A stretch of 64,000 nt of DNA from Achromobacter aegrifaciens (GTDB taxonomy: Bacteria > Pseudomonadota > Gammaproteobacteria > Burkholderiales > Burkholderiaceae_B), in the NCBI RefSeq assembly GCF_902859735.1, contig NZ_CADIJY010000004.1, forward strand, positions 434,001-498,000, in the 5' to 3' direction. The translations under genes and the position numbers were made by a program. The number at the start of each line of letters is the position of its first letter. The stretch's first letter is position 1. Under the pieces are notes generated by a model. The model was not told the DNA's origin, ran no database searches, and worked only from the letters and a program-made list of their open reading frames with translations. Of this stretch, positions 42,801 to 51,846 are shown piece by piece.

Positions 42801-45065
42801 TCATGGCGTAACGCCAGAGATTTCAAAAACCACTCTGTCGTGGCGGCCTTGCGCATCCATGACGGTAAGCGTATACCGGCCGTCCATGGCCAACACTAAT
42901 TTAAACGGATGACCCGACGCGCCATGGCCAACCACGCGCCCGTCCAGCATCCACCATACTTCGCCTTCAGTTCCCTGCACATCCACATCCAGCGCCACTT
43001 CGCGCCCGCCCGGCACGGGCCGCAGCACCGAGCCGCTGGCCACGCCGCCCAGACGCAATGGTCCGCGCGAGGCGTCGGCGTAGCCGGCAAAGGACGGCGG
43101 CGCCGTTTCATTCAGCACCCAGGCCGCGCGCTGCTCCGGACATTCGCCGGACGGCACGCTGCCGAGCTTGTAACCCAGGGGCCAGCATGTCACCGCGGCC
43201 TGCACCGTTTCGGGCCTGACGCGGACCTGCTGAGCGCCTTCGGGCAAGGCCGCCACGATATCCTGCAGTAGCGGCGCCGCCACGTTGGCCCCGAAAAATC
43301 CGGGGTTGGGCGTCCCGTCCGGACGGCCGACCCAAACGCCCATCGTCCACCTGTCGGTCACTCCAACGGCCCAGGCGTCCCGGAATCCGAAACTCGTCCC
43401 GGTTTTCCAGGCCAGCTGCCGCGCCGGACTGCCCGACTGGTAGAACGGCCGGTCGGGATGGCCGCCGCTCTCCAGAATGTCACGGACGATCCAGGCCGCC
43501 CCAGGGCTCATCATACGGGACTCGACCCGCGGCTGCTCCGGCCGCAGCCGGGGCCGCCCTGAGACGCCGCCGCGGGCCAGGGCCCGGTAAGCGCCCACCA
43601 GTTCTTCCAATGTGGTGCCGCCCCCGCCCAAAATCAAGCTCAAATTCGGTTCCGCGCCCGCGGGCAAACGTAACCGTACCCCACCGGCCAGCATGACCGA
43701 GGCGAAACTGCTGGGCCCGACGCGGTCCAGCAGATCCACCGCCGGCACGTTGAGCGAACGCTGCAGAGCCTGGGCGACGCTGATCGGGCCGGCGAACGCG
43801 GCCTGGAAGTTGCCCGGCGCGTAGCCGCCAAACGACATCGGCGCGTCGATCAGCAGGCTTTCGGAGTGGATCAGGCCTTCGTCGAGCGCCTGCGCGTAGA
43901 GAAACGGTTTGAGCGTGGAGCCCGGCGAACGCACGCCGCGCACCATGTCCACGTGGGCCGCCCGGCTTTCGTCGGAGAAATCGGCGGAGCCGGCATAGGC
44001 CTTGACCTCCAGCGTATCGTTGTCCATCACCAACACGGCCATCGACACTTTAGGCGGCAGGCTGTCCACCCGATCCTGCAGCATGCGCTCCACCGCCGCC
44101 TGCATGTCCGCGTCCAGGGTGGACGTGACCACCGCGGGCCGCTCGCCAGGACGCCGGCCCGCCTTGCGCTGGCTGCCCGCCTCCTGCAGCAACCGCTGCG
44201 CGGCCAGGGGCGCCAGCCAGCGCGCGCGCAGCGGCGGCGCAACCACGTTCTCGATCTTGGCGTCGGCCACCTCGGCCGGGGTCCAGCGGCCCAGTTCGAC
44301 CATGCGGTCCAGCACCTTGTCGCGCGCGGCCTGCGCGGCCTCGGGGTGACGATCCGGCCGCAGCCGCGATGGCGCCTGCGGCAAGGCGGTCAGCATCGCC
44401 GCTTCGGCCGGGCTCAGATCGCGGGCGGGCTTGCCCAGCCACAGGCGCGAGCCCATCTCCACGCCCTCGACGATGCCGCCCATGGGTGCGTGGGTCAGAT
44501 ACAGCGACAGGATCTCGTCCTTGCTGTAGTGCATTTCCAGCTGGATGGCGCGCCAGGCCTGCCGCAGCTTCGCCGACATCGAGCGCGAGGGCTTGCCGGC
44601 CAGTTCCGGATCGATCAGCCGCGCGACCTGCATGGTCAGGGTGGACCCGCCCGACACGATGCGGCGGTTGGTGGCCCACTGCCAGCCGGCGCGCGCCATC
44701 GCCACCGGGTTGACGCCCGGGTGCCAGTAGAACCAGCGGTCCTCGTAGGTCAGCAACGTTTCCAGATAGCGCTCGGACACCTGGTCGGGCTTGACCGGAT
44801 AGCGCCAGATGCCGTCGCGGCTGGGATAGTTGCGCAGCGGCGTACCATCGGCGGCCACGACGACGGCGGCGCCGCCCGAATCCACGGGCGGCAAGGGATA
44901 GAGGCGGTCGAGCGTGAATAACAACGCGGCCAGCGCAAACAACGCGCTGGCCGCGAAGATTCCTCGCCGCCGCCAGCGGCGGGCGCGCGAGGCGCCCGCC
45001 ACCGGGGTGGCGGCGGGGTTCAAGGACGCTTGGCGCCGCGGTCGCGGATCTCTACCGTGCTCCAT
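42801..45065 (-). CDS. pbpC: Penicillin-binding protein 1C (bifunctional peptidoglycan synthase)
   Basis: 754 residues. Cytoplasmic basic tail and one membrane span (about 34-55), transglycosylase domain with catalytic E108 (TYEDRWFYWHPGVNP) and VSGGSTLTMQVAR, transpeptidase with S383-K386 (PGSTLKPF), S437-L-N439 and K554-T-G, and a C-terminal Ig-like PBP1C domain. The ATG lies 46 bp inside the end of yfhM; a GTG at 45002 would avoid the overlap. pbpC and yfhM are a conserved pair thought to guard the periplasm after wall damage. Confidence 0.95.
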   Translation of the reverse strand: MEHGRDPRPRRQASLNPAATPVAGASRARRWRRRGIFAASALFALAALLFTLDRLYPLPPVDSGGAAVVVAADGTPLRNYPSRDGIWRYPVKPDQVSERYLETLLTYEDRWFYWHPGVNPVAMARAGWQWATNRRIVSGGSTLTMQVARLIDPELAGKPSRSMSAKLRQAWRAIQLEMHYSKDEILSLYLTHAPMGGIVEGVEMGSRLWLGKPARDLSPAEAAMLTALPQAPSRLRPDRHPEAAQAARDKVLDRMVELGRWTPAEVADAKIENVVAPPLRARWLAPLAAQRLLQEAGSQRKAGRRPGERPAVVTSTLDADMQAAVERMLQDRVDSLPPKVSMAVLVMDNDTLEVKAYAGSADFSDESRAAHVDMVRGVRSPGSTLKPFLYAQALDEGLIHSESLLIDAPMSFGGYAPGNFQAAFAGPISVAQALQRSLNVPAVDLLDRVGPSSFASVMLAGGVRLRLPAGAEPNLSLILGGGGTTLEELVGAYRALARGGVSGRPRLRPEQPRVESRMMSPGAAWIVRDILESGGHPDRPFYQSGSPARQLAWKTGTSFGFRDAWAVGVTDRWTMGVWVGRPDGTPNPGFFGANVAAPLLQDIVAALPEGAQQVRVRPETVQAAVTCWPLGYKLGSVPSGECPEQRAAWVLNETAPPSFAGYADASRGPLRLGGVASGSVLRPVPGGREVALDVDVQGTEGEVWWMLDGRVVGHGASGHPFKLVLAMDGRYTLTVMDAQGRHDRVVFEISGVTP

Positions 45066-48000
45066 TGCTCGCCTACGCCCCGGATTTCAGGCCGGTACAT
45101 GTCTTCGGCCACCGTCGACGGCACCGCATAGCGGCCCGGCGTCACCACGCGCACCAGATAGAACACGTCCACCTTGCCGCGACCCAGCGACACCGCGGCC
45201 ACATAGCGGTCGTCGCGGAACTCGCGGTGCTTGATGTTGGGATCGGACATGGCTTCGGCCACGCGGCGTCCGCCGATCGTCCATTCCTGCATCTCGGGGC
45301 TTTGCGACAGGTTCAGGTTTTCGACTTCAAAACCCGCCGGCACGCGGTCCACCAGCAAGCCATCCGGAATGTTCTGGTTGGCGCTGGCCTGCACCCACAC
45401 CACCAGCATGTCGCCGGTCTGCAGGCTGCCGCCATCCCACGGGCGTCCGTCCGGACGGTACCAGCCGCGCTTGAGCTGGATCACGTCATTGCGCGGCGCA
45501 GGCGTGGTGGTCGGACTGCCCTGGATGTCGTATTCGACGAACAGGGACTGGTTGCCGGTGTTCAGCAACTGCACGCCGGCCAGGTCGGCCGCCGACAGCG
45601 ACACGGTCTGGTCGCTGGTGCCGCCAGCGAGCGCCTTGGTGGAACCGTTGACGGTCAACGTGGCGGACCAGGGCGTGGCCTTGTCGCCGCCCATAGCGCG
45701 GGCGGCCAGCAACAGCGACATCTGTTCCTGCGTCGACAGGTACGAACGGTTGCCCAGACGGCTGGCCAGCTGCGTCAGCAGGTTGTCCAGGCGCTCATGG
45801 CGCAGCTCGTACTTGTCCGCGATCGCAAAGGCCAGCGCATAGTCGCGCACGCCGCTGCCGTAGTCGCCCAGCCATTCGTCGTAATAGCCGGAGTTGCGAC
45901 GATTGTTGAGACCGTACTCGCGCGCCACGGCCTGGTCGAGCGCGCTCTTCATGCGCCCTTCGTCGCCCATGAGCTTGAACGCGGCCGCCAGCTGGATCAG
46001 CGGCAACGGCGAGCGCGCGCGCTCCTGGTAGTTGTCGTACAGCTGACGCACCGTGGACAGCGGCGCCTTCTTGTCGCGCGCCAGCGCCAATGCGGCAGTG
46101 GCCAGGCCGGCGAAGCGACGATGGTCCTCACGCAGGATGTTGGCGTCGCTGGAGTCGTAGCGACCGGATTCGACGCCGCGCTTCAGGTTGGCCGACCAGG
46201 TGCCGAACGCGCCCGAACTCTGCTGCACCTGCTCCAGCAGCCACTGGCGCGAACGGTCCAGCGATGCCTCGGGCACTTCGAAACCGTTGTCGCGGGCGTC
46301 CTGCATGAAGCCGACGGCGTAGGCCGTCAGCCACACATCGCGCGAGGACGAGCTGCTCCACAGGTTGTACGAACCGACGGCGTTGCGCATGCCCGCCAGG
46401 CGGCCGATCGCGCCGGCCACCTTGGCGTCGCGCTCGGCCTTGGTGCGCGGCTTGAGGCCGAACTGCTTGGCCGCGGCCTCATCCAGCATGACCCACGGCA
46501 GGGTCGCGCTGATGGTCTGCTCGGTGCAGCCGTAGGGATAGTTGAGCAGCCCTTCGACCAGGCGATTGACGTTGATCGGCGGACGGTTCGATACCGTCAT
46601 GCTGACCGTGGTCGAGTCCGGGTAGTAGGACGCCACCCACGACGCCTGCGGCGCGTTGGCTTCGCCCGGATTCAGGCGCAGGCGGCGCACCTGGCGCTCG
46701 GCCGCGTAGGCCGGTTGCACCTGCAGCACCGATTCGCGCACGATGCGCAAGGGCTTGCCGCCGCCCTGCCCGTCGACGGTCAGGCGCATCAGGCCCAGGC
46801 CGTACGAACCGGTGGTGGTGGCGGTGAAGCGCAGCGTGGTGCGCTGCTTGTCCTTCAGAGTCACGGTCTTGACGCCGTCGACGATGGCCAGCGGGTCCAG
46901 CGCTTCCAGCTTGACCGTCACCTTCTGCTCGGCGCCGCTCAGGTTGGTCACGTCCAGCGCAATCGCGGCCTGGTCGCCCGGGGTGATGAAGCGCGGCGTG
47001 TTCAGCTCGGCCACGATGGGCGCCGCCACCACCATTTCGGTGTCGGTGCTGCCGTAGTTGTCGGGCGTGAAGGCCACGGCCATCAGGCGCAGCGTGCCGT
47101 TGAAATCAGGCAGGTCCAGCGGGATGTCCGCCTCGCCCTGCTCGTTCAGCTTGACCGGACCGGAGAACAGGTCCACCAGCTTGACCTTCTTGGGCAGGCT
47201 CTTGCTGTCGCCGCGCATGGCGGCGTCGCCGCCCCACTTCAGCTTGCCCTTCGTGCCGTCCATTTTCTCGATCAGCTTGCCGTACATGTCCAGCAATTCG
47301 GGCGCGTAGCGGTGCTTGCCGAAGAAGTAGTCCAGCGGATCGGGGGTCTTGTACTGGTTGATGTTGAGGATGCCCACGTCCACCGCCGACAGGGTCACGG
47401 TGGCCTGCTTGCCCTGGGCGCCGTCCACCTTGACGCGCACGGTCGCCTTGGTCTCTGGCACCGCCTTGGGCGGCGCCGTCAGTTTCACGTCCAGCTTGCG
47501 GTCAGCGCTGGCGATGGGCAGGAAGGTCAGGCCCAGCGCGCGCGCCGGCGTCACGCGGTCGCCTTCGCTGCCGGGACGGAACACGGCGGCGGCGATGTAC
47601 AGGTCGTGGCGCTTCCAGCTCTTGTCGACCGGGATCTCGACCTGCGTGCCCGTCGCTTTCACGGCCACCCAGGTGGACCACAGCATGCGGTCGCCTTCCA
47701 CGGTGATGAGCGCCTGGCCGTCATGCGGCGGCGTCAGGGTCAGCTTGACCGTGTCGCCCGGCTTGGCCGGCACGCCTTCGAGCTTCATCTGCACGCGGTC
47801 GGGACGATTGCCCATGGCGTCGGAGTCCTGCGCGTTCCAGCCCGCGTAAAAGCGGTAGCGCAGGGTCTGGCCGGTTTCGGGATCGGCGATTTCCAGGCGG
47901 TAGCGGCCCCACTTCACGGGCACGGTCAGCTGGGAGCGGTCGTTCAGCGCGATCTCGCGCGAATCCAGCAATTCCTCGGTTTCGGTGTAGCCGCTGTTCC

Positions 48001-50215
48001 AGCCGCGCTGGTCGTCGAAACGCCAGTAGTACTGGCGATCTTCGCGGTACAGGCGCATCTGCGCCTGCGCCAGCGGCGCAATCTTGCCCTGCGCATCCAC
48101 GCGCAGCACTTCAAACCCGGCGGGCGCGCCTTCGCGGGCCACGTCGCCGTCGAATTGCGGACGCACGGCGATCAGGCGGTCGGCGGGCCAGACGCTGCGC
48201 TCGATCGAGCGCACCACCGGACGGCCGCCGGATTCCAGCAGGCTGGCCGACACCCGCACCTTCATCGGCGAACGCGTGCCGCCGGTGCGCGGATCGACCT
48301 CGAGCTGGCCACGGCCCTTGTCGTCCAGGGCCGTTTCGGGCAGCTCTTCGAAATGGCGGCGGGCATCGTCGGCAACGTCGCCGAAGATGAAGCCAGGCCA
48401 TTGCTGGGGCAGCGCAAAACGGTCGCGCTTGACCTGGAAGCTGGACAGCAGGCGGTTGCCAGCGGCGGGCGCGCCGTAGAGATAGTCGCCCTGCACGTCG
48501 ACAGTCAGCGTTTCCTCCGGCGACAGCACCTCCTGGTCGGAGGTCAGCGCCATCTTCATGCGTTCAGGCAGGAATTCCTCGACCTGGAACTTCCAGGACG
48601 CGTCCGGCGCGCGCGACGCGGGGTCCACGCGCAGTTCCAGCAGCCACGTGCCGGTCTGCGCATCCAGCGGCAGGTCGATGCTGCGCTCGATATAGCCGGG
48701 CAGATCCTTCTGGGGCTGCCACAGGGTGCTCAGCACCGTGCGGCCGTCGGGGCGCTTGATGGTCGCGGTCAGGGGCGACGGCGCCAGCATGCGGCCGTCC
48801 AGATCGCGCGGCAGGACCGAGACGTTGAAGGTTTCGCCGGGGCGGTACAGATTGCGGCCAGCGTAGACGAACAGGTTGTTGGGGCGGGAAACATGGCCGC
48901 CCGTGTCGAATTCAGACAGGTCCAGGGCGGGTTCGCCCAGGGCCAGCACCGTCATTTCCTTGTCGCGCGAGGCGCGGATGACGCGCGCATTGGCGAAGCT
49001 GCCGTCAAAGCGGACATGGCCCTGGCCGTCGGCCGCGGCCTTGGCCAGCGACTTGCCGGCGCCGTCCACCAGTTCGAACACGGCGCCCGAGATGGCGGTG
49101 CCGCTCTTCAGGGATACCGAATAGGCTTCGATGCGGTCGCTGTAGCGGCGCGCGTGCAGGCCGATGTCGCTGACGTAGAAATACGTCACCTGGTATTCGT
49201 AGCGGAAACGGCCGGGCTGGCTCATCACCGCGATGTAGATGCCGGGTTCCTGCAATTCCTTGATGCCTTCGACCGGCAGGAACGTGACATGGCGGCGGTT
49301 GGGCTTGTCGTCGGTGACGAAGCGGCCTTGATAGACGCTGGTCGTCAGCGAGTTCAGGCGGTCCAGGTCCCAGTTGCTGACCGAGCCCTTCAGGCTGCGG
49401 TTGTCGGAATAGCGCCAGTTGTCATCTTCGTCGCTGCTGTCTTCTTCTTCGCCAGAGCCGGTGCTGCGGCCGATGCCCAGCACGGTGTCGAACAGTTCAG
49501 GCACGCGCTCAGGCGATACGCGCAGGAACTGCACGTCCACTTCGGACACGTTCACCGTGGCCACGGGCAGGCCGCCATTCTGGCCGGCCGGCAGCACCAC
49601 GCCGCGGCTGGCGAAATAGAACGACGGCGGCATGGCCTGCGTGTTCACCTCGCAATTCGACGCTTCCGCCAGCTTGATGCCGCCCGCGCCGGGCAGCCCG
49701 GCACGCACGGAGATTGCGTAGGAACGCTGCGGTTGCACGTAGGGGAAATAAACCATGCGGGGGTTGTCGCCCACCACCCAGTTGCCCTTCAGGATCTTGC
49801 CCTTGGGCGCCGAGTCGCCCGGCCGGACCGAGGCGGGCTGGTCACCGTTGCTGGCGGCCGATTCGCTGTCCTTGTCGGAGGCCGAACCCGTGTCCGTCAC
49901 CTGCAGAAAGCTGTCCAGGTCGGACTTGGCATCCACCGGCTGCGTGAAGGTCACGGCCAGCGCCAGCGTATCGTTGTACTGGCGCGGCTGGCAGGAAAGC
50001 GCGGCAAACGGGTCGGCCGCGCCGACCACCGCGCTGGCGGGCAATGCCGGCTTGGCATCTCCGCCGCCCGCCGGGGCAGCAGGCTGCGACACGACGGCTG
50101 GCGCCGGATTGGCGGGCTGACGTTCCTTGCCCATCCACCAGCCCACGCCGATGGCGCCGGCCAATACAACGACCCCGGCTGTCGCCAGCCAGGCCTTGCT
50201 TATCTTTCCACTCAC
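45020..50215 (-). CDS. yfhM: Bacterial alpha-2-macroglobulin (YfhM type)
   Basis: 1731 residues. A short cytoplasmic tail and one N-terminal membrane helix (AWLATAGVVVLAGAIGVGWWMG, about 8-29), no lipobox, then a Pro/Ala-rich linker and a chain of macroglobulin domains. The thioester motif is C1230-T-E-Q1233 (NYPYGCTEQTISATLPW), inside the alpha-toroid of the thioester domain. Such proteins trap proteases covalently in the periplasm and travel with PBP1C. E. coli YfhM is a lipoprotein with CLEQ, so both anchor and motif differ. No protein of comparable size lies nearby. Confidence 0.93.
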   Translation of the reverse strand: MSGKISKAWLATAGVVVLAGAIGVGWWMGKERQPANPAPAVVSQPAAPAGGGDAKPALPASAVVGAADPFAALSCQPRQYNDTLALAVTFTQPVDAKSDLDSFLQVTDTGSASDKDSESAASNGDQPASVRPGDSAPKGKILKGNWVVGDNPRMVYFPYVQPQRSYAISVRAGLPGAGGIKLAEASNCEVNTQAMPPSFYFASRGVVLPAGQNGGLPVATVNVSEVDVQFLRVSPERVPELFDTVLGIGRSTGSGEEEDSSDEDDNWRYSDNRSLKGSVSNWDLDRLNSLTTSVYQGRFVTDDKPNRRHVTFLPVEGIKELQEPGIYIAVMSQPGRFRYEYQVTYFYVSDIGLHARRYSDRIEAYSVSLKSGTAISGAVFELVDGAGKSLAKAAADGQGHVRFDGSFANARVIRASRDKEMTVLALGEPALDLSEFDTGGHVSRPNNLFVYAGRNLYRPGETFNVSVLPRDLDGRMLAPSPLTATIKRPDGRTVLSTLWQPQKDLPGYIERSIDLPLDAQTGTWLLELRVDPASRAPDASWKFQVEEFLPERMKMALTSDQEVLSPEETLTVDVQGDYLYGAPAAGNRLLSSFQVKRDRFALPQQWPGFIFGDVADDARRHFEELPETALDDKGRGQLEVDPRTGGTRSPMKVRVSASLLESGGRPVVRSIERSVWPADRLIAVRPQFDGDVAREGAPAGFEVLRVDAQGKIAPLAQAQMRLYREDRQYYWRFDDQRGWNSGYTETEELLDSREIALNDRSQLTVPVKWGRYRLEIADPETGQTLRYRFYAGWNAQDSDAMGNRPDRVQMKLEGVPAKPGDTVKLTLTPPHDGQALITVEGDRMLWSTWVAVKATGTQVEIPVDKSWKRHDLYIAAAVFRPGSEGDRVTPARALGLTFLPIASADRKLDVKLTAPPKAVPETKATVRVKVDGAQGKQATVTLSAVDVGILNINQYKTPDPLDYFFGKHRYAPELLDMYGKLIEKMDGTKGKLKWGGDAAMRGDSKSLPKKVKLVDLFSGPVKLNEQGEADIPLDLPDFNGTLRLMAVAFTPDNYGSTDTEMVVAAPIVAELNTPRFITPGDQAAIALDVTNLSGAEQKVTVKLEALDPLAIVDGVKTVTLKDKQRTTLRFTATTTGSYGLGLMRLTVDGQGGGKPLRIVRESVLQVQPAYAAERQVRRLRLNPGEANAPQASWVASYYPDSTTVSMTVSNRPPINVNRLVEGLLNYPYGCTEQTISATLPWVMLDEAAAKQFGLKPRTKAERDAKVAGAIGRLAGMRNAVGSYNLWSSSSSRDVWLTAYAVGFMQDARDNGFEVPEASLDRSRQWLLEQVQQSSGAFGTWSANLKRGVESGRYDSSDANILREDHRRFAGLATAALALARDKKAPLSTVRQLYDNYQERARSPLPLIQLAAAFKLMGDEGRMKSALDQAVAREYGLNNRRNSGYYDEWLGDYGSGVRDYALAFAIADKYELRHERLDNLLTQLASRLGNRSYLSTQEQMSLLLAARAMGGDKATPWSATLTVNGSTKALAGGTSDQTVSLSAADLAGVQLLNTGNQSLFVEYDIQGSPTTTPAPRNDVIQLKRGWYRPDGRPWDGGSLQTGDMLVVWVQASANQNIPDGLLVDRVPAGFEVENLNLSQSPEMQEWTIGGRRVAEAMSDPNIKHREFRDDRYVAAVSLGRGKVDVFYLVRVVTPGRYAVPSTVAEDMYRPEIRGVGEQWSTVEIRDRGAKRP

Positions 50216-50344
50216 GGTAAATCTCCCGCTTACTCAAATGCAGACGCACCGCTCCTAAGCGGCGGAGCTGCCGACCTGATCATTCCGCGCGCTTCTCGGG
50301 TACGCGGATACTGCTTGTCAAAACAAAATAACCGGACAACACAA

Positions 50345-50364
50345 CGCCGCCATGACAGGCGGCG
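50345..50364 (-). terminator. Possible terminator after clpS
   Basis: CGCCGCC (50345-50351), loop ATGACA, GGCGGCG (50358-50364), starting 15 bp past the clpS stop on the minus strand. The sequence beyond is TTGTGTTGTCC, only moderately T-rich. If active, yfhM needs its own promoter; a TTGACA lies at 50316-50321 on the minus strand without a good -10. Confidence 0.55.
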
Positions 50365-50379
50365 CATTGATTCTGGGGT

Positions 50380-50694
50380 TCAGACGGGTTCCATCACGCA
50401 TTGCAGGGGGTGCTGGCGCGCCCGTGCGTATTGGGCCACTTGCGCGATGCGCGTGGCGGCGAGGTCCCGGGGATAAACCCCGCATACACCACGCCCTTCG
50501 TGATGCACCTGCAACATGATCCTCGTAGCCTCTTCGTGATTCTTATTGAAGAACTTTTGCAGTACTTTCACGACGAACTCCATCGGGGTGTAGTCGTCGT
50601 TCAGCAGCAGGACCTGGTACATCGGAGGCGGCGCGGCGCGCGCCGGAGCCTTCTCGACGGCCAAATCATGCTGGGTATCCAAGGTAGAACTCAT
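50380..50694 (-). CDS. clpS: ClpS, ClpAP adaptor for N-end-rule substrates
   Basis: 104 residues, standard length. The N-degron pocket sequence [24 protein letters not shown] (residues about 26-49), then [23 protein letters not shown]. Delivers proteins with destabilising N-termini to ClpA. Divergent from a cold-shock gene as in the cspD-clpS-clpA arrangement of other proteobacteria, but here clpA does not follow directly. Confidence 0.95.
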   Translation of the reverse strand: MSSTLDTQHDLAVEKAPARAAPPPMYQVLLLNDDYTPMEFVVKVLQKFFNKNHEEATRIMLQVHHEGRGVCGVYPRDLAATRIAQVAQYARARQHPLQCVMEPV

Positions 50695-50919
50695 AGGGCC
50701 GCTATTCTATTTAAACGGGGGACGGCTAGCGTGTAACTTACGGAAAATTACACGTAGAAATGCGTAGTTTCCATACTTGACGCCGCAAAGAAAAGCGGCG
50801 CATTATCCACGCATTCTGGGGTTTTCAAAGCACCGAAAATCTGCCAGGAAGCCGGAGGGGGGACAGGGGTCTAGGCCGCGATGCCCTTCGTCAACATACG
50901 ATTCAATGAGGCAGTCCGC

Positions 50920-51165
50920 ATGTCTGATACGACCGCAACCGCCGTCCAAGGGGACAATCCCAAATCGACGGGCACCGTCAAATGGTTCAACGATGCAAAG
51001 GGGTTCGGCTTCATTACGCCCGACGACGGCGGTGAAGATCTGTTCGCCCATTTTTCGTCCATCCAGATGAATGGTTTTAAAACCCTGAAGGAAGGCCAGA
51101 AAGTGGCCTTCGAGATTATCCAGGGGCCCAAAGGCAAACAGGCGCTTAATATCACAGCTGCCTGA
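50920..51165 (+). CDS. Cold-shock-domain protein (CspA/CspD family)
   Basis: 81 residues from ATG 50920; the extra 13 codons back to 50881 are unlike the family. RNA-binding motifs RNP1 (KGFGFI) and RNP2 (DLFAHF), opening [16 protein letters not shown] and closing KGKQALNI. Binds single-stranded nucleic acid. Its position divergent from clpS matches cspD, but an 11-residue leader and lack of other hallmarks keep me from assigning the symbol. A UUCG-capped terminator follows. Confidence 0.93.
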   Translation: MSDTTATAVQGDNPKSTGTVKWFNDAKGFGFITPDDGGEDLFAHFSSIQMNGFKTLKEGQKVAFEIIQGPKGKQALNITAA

Positions 51166-51205
51166 GTTACCCTTAAAGCGCAACGGTAAGGTTGCGCCAT
51201 TATTC

Positions 51206-51239
51206 AGGCGGGGCTTTCGAGCCCCGCCTTGTTATTTTT
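51206..51239 (+). terminator. Rho-independent terminator after the cold-shock gene
   Basis: AGGCGGGGCT (51206-51215), loop TTCG, AGCCCCGCCT (51220-51229), then TGTTATTTTT. The UUCG tetraloop makes this very stable. Confidence 0.92.
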
Positions 51240-51257
51240 CATTCATTGCGCCAGGTC

Positions 51258-51761
51258 ATGCCCAAGAACGCCGTTTTAAATCCTGTCAGCCTCACGTTGT
51301 TCAAGACAGCGTTCTTCAGAAACTTCCTGCCGAAAGCCCTGGCAGCCATCGCCATGGCCCTGCCTCTGGCGGCCAGCGCACAGCAAACCGGACCGCAAGC
51401 CCCGCTGCCCACCACCCAGCTTTCGGCTGGCATCCATATTATCCGCGCAGAAGTCGCGAACACGGAAGCGACCCGCCGCGACGGCCTGATGTTCCGCAAG
51501 GAGCTGCCCGGCAACGACGGCATGCTGTTCGTCTTCGAACAGCCCGACGTGCAGTGCTTCTGGATGCGCAACACCATCCTTCCGCTCTCGATTGCCTTTA
51601 TCGCCGACGATGGCACGATCGTCAACATTGAAGACATGGCGCCGCAGACCGAAGACCCGCACTGCGCCAAGAAGCCGGTGCGCTACGCGCTGGAAATGGC
51701 CCAGGGCTGGTTCGAACAGCACGGCATCAAGGCCGGCAAGAAGCTGGACGGCCTGCCCTGA
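51258..51761 (+). CDS. DUF192-family exported protein
   Basis: 167 residues from ATG 51258. The N-terminus has a basic start and a hydrophobic run (KALAAIAMALPLAASA, cut near ASAQQ), so probably periplasmic. The DUF192 core is clear: VANTEATRRDGLMFRKELPGNDGMLFVFEQPDVQCFWMRNTILPLSIAFI and MAPQTEDPHCAKKPVRYALEMAQGWFEQHGIKAG. Function of the family is unknown. The stretch AVLNPVSLTLFKTAFFRN precedes the hydrophobic core and makes the signal unusually long. Confidence 0.85.
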   Translation: MPKNAVLNPVSLTLFKTAFFRNFLPKALAAIAMALPLAASAQQTGPQAPLPTTQLSAGIHIIRAEVANTEATRRDGLMFRKELPGNDGMLFVFEQPDVQCFWMRNTILPLSIAFIADDGTIVNIEDMAPQTEDPHCAKKPVRYALEMAQGWFEQHGIKAGKKLDGLP

Positions 51762-51782
51762 GGCGAACCGCCGGCGGATATG

Positions 51783-51808
51783 AAAAGGGAGCCTGCAGGC
51801 TCCCTTTT
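51783..51808. terminator. Bidirectional terminator between DUF192 and thiolase genes
   Basis: A 26-bp fully self-complementary sequence from AAAAGGGAGCC to GGCTCCCTTTT, with A and T tails at both ends. It serves the + gene ending at 51761 and the - gene ending at 51847. Confidence 0.85.
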
Positions 51809-51846
51809 CGTTCCTGCGCGCAGCAAGCCGCTGCGCGCCAGCCCGA

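Noticed and set aside
45065-50476. 1803-codon open frame antisense to yfhM
   Set aside because: High GC with strong third-position bias leaves the reverse frame open; the translation is His/Arg/Gln-rich low-complexity sequence, and the minus-strand alpha-2-macroglobulin is unmistakable.
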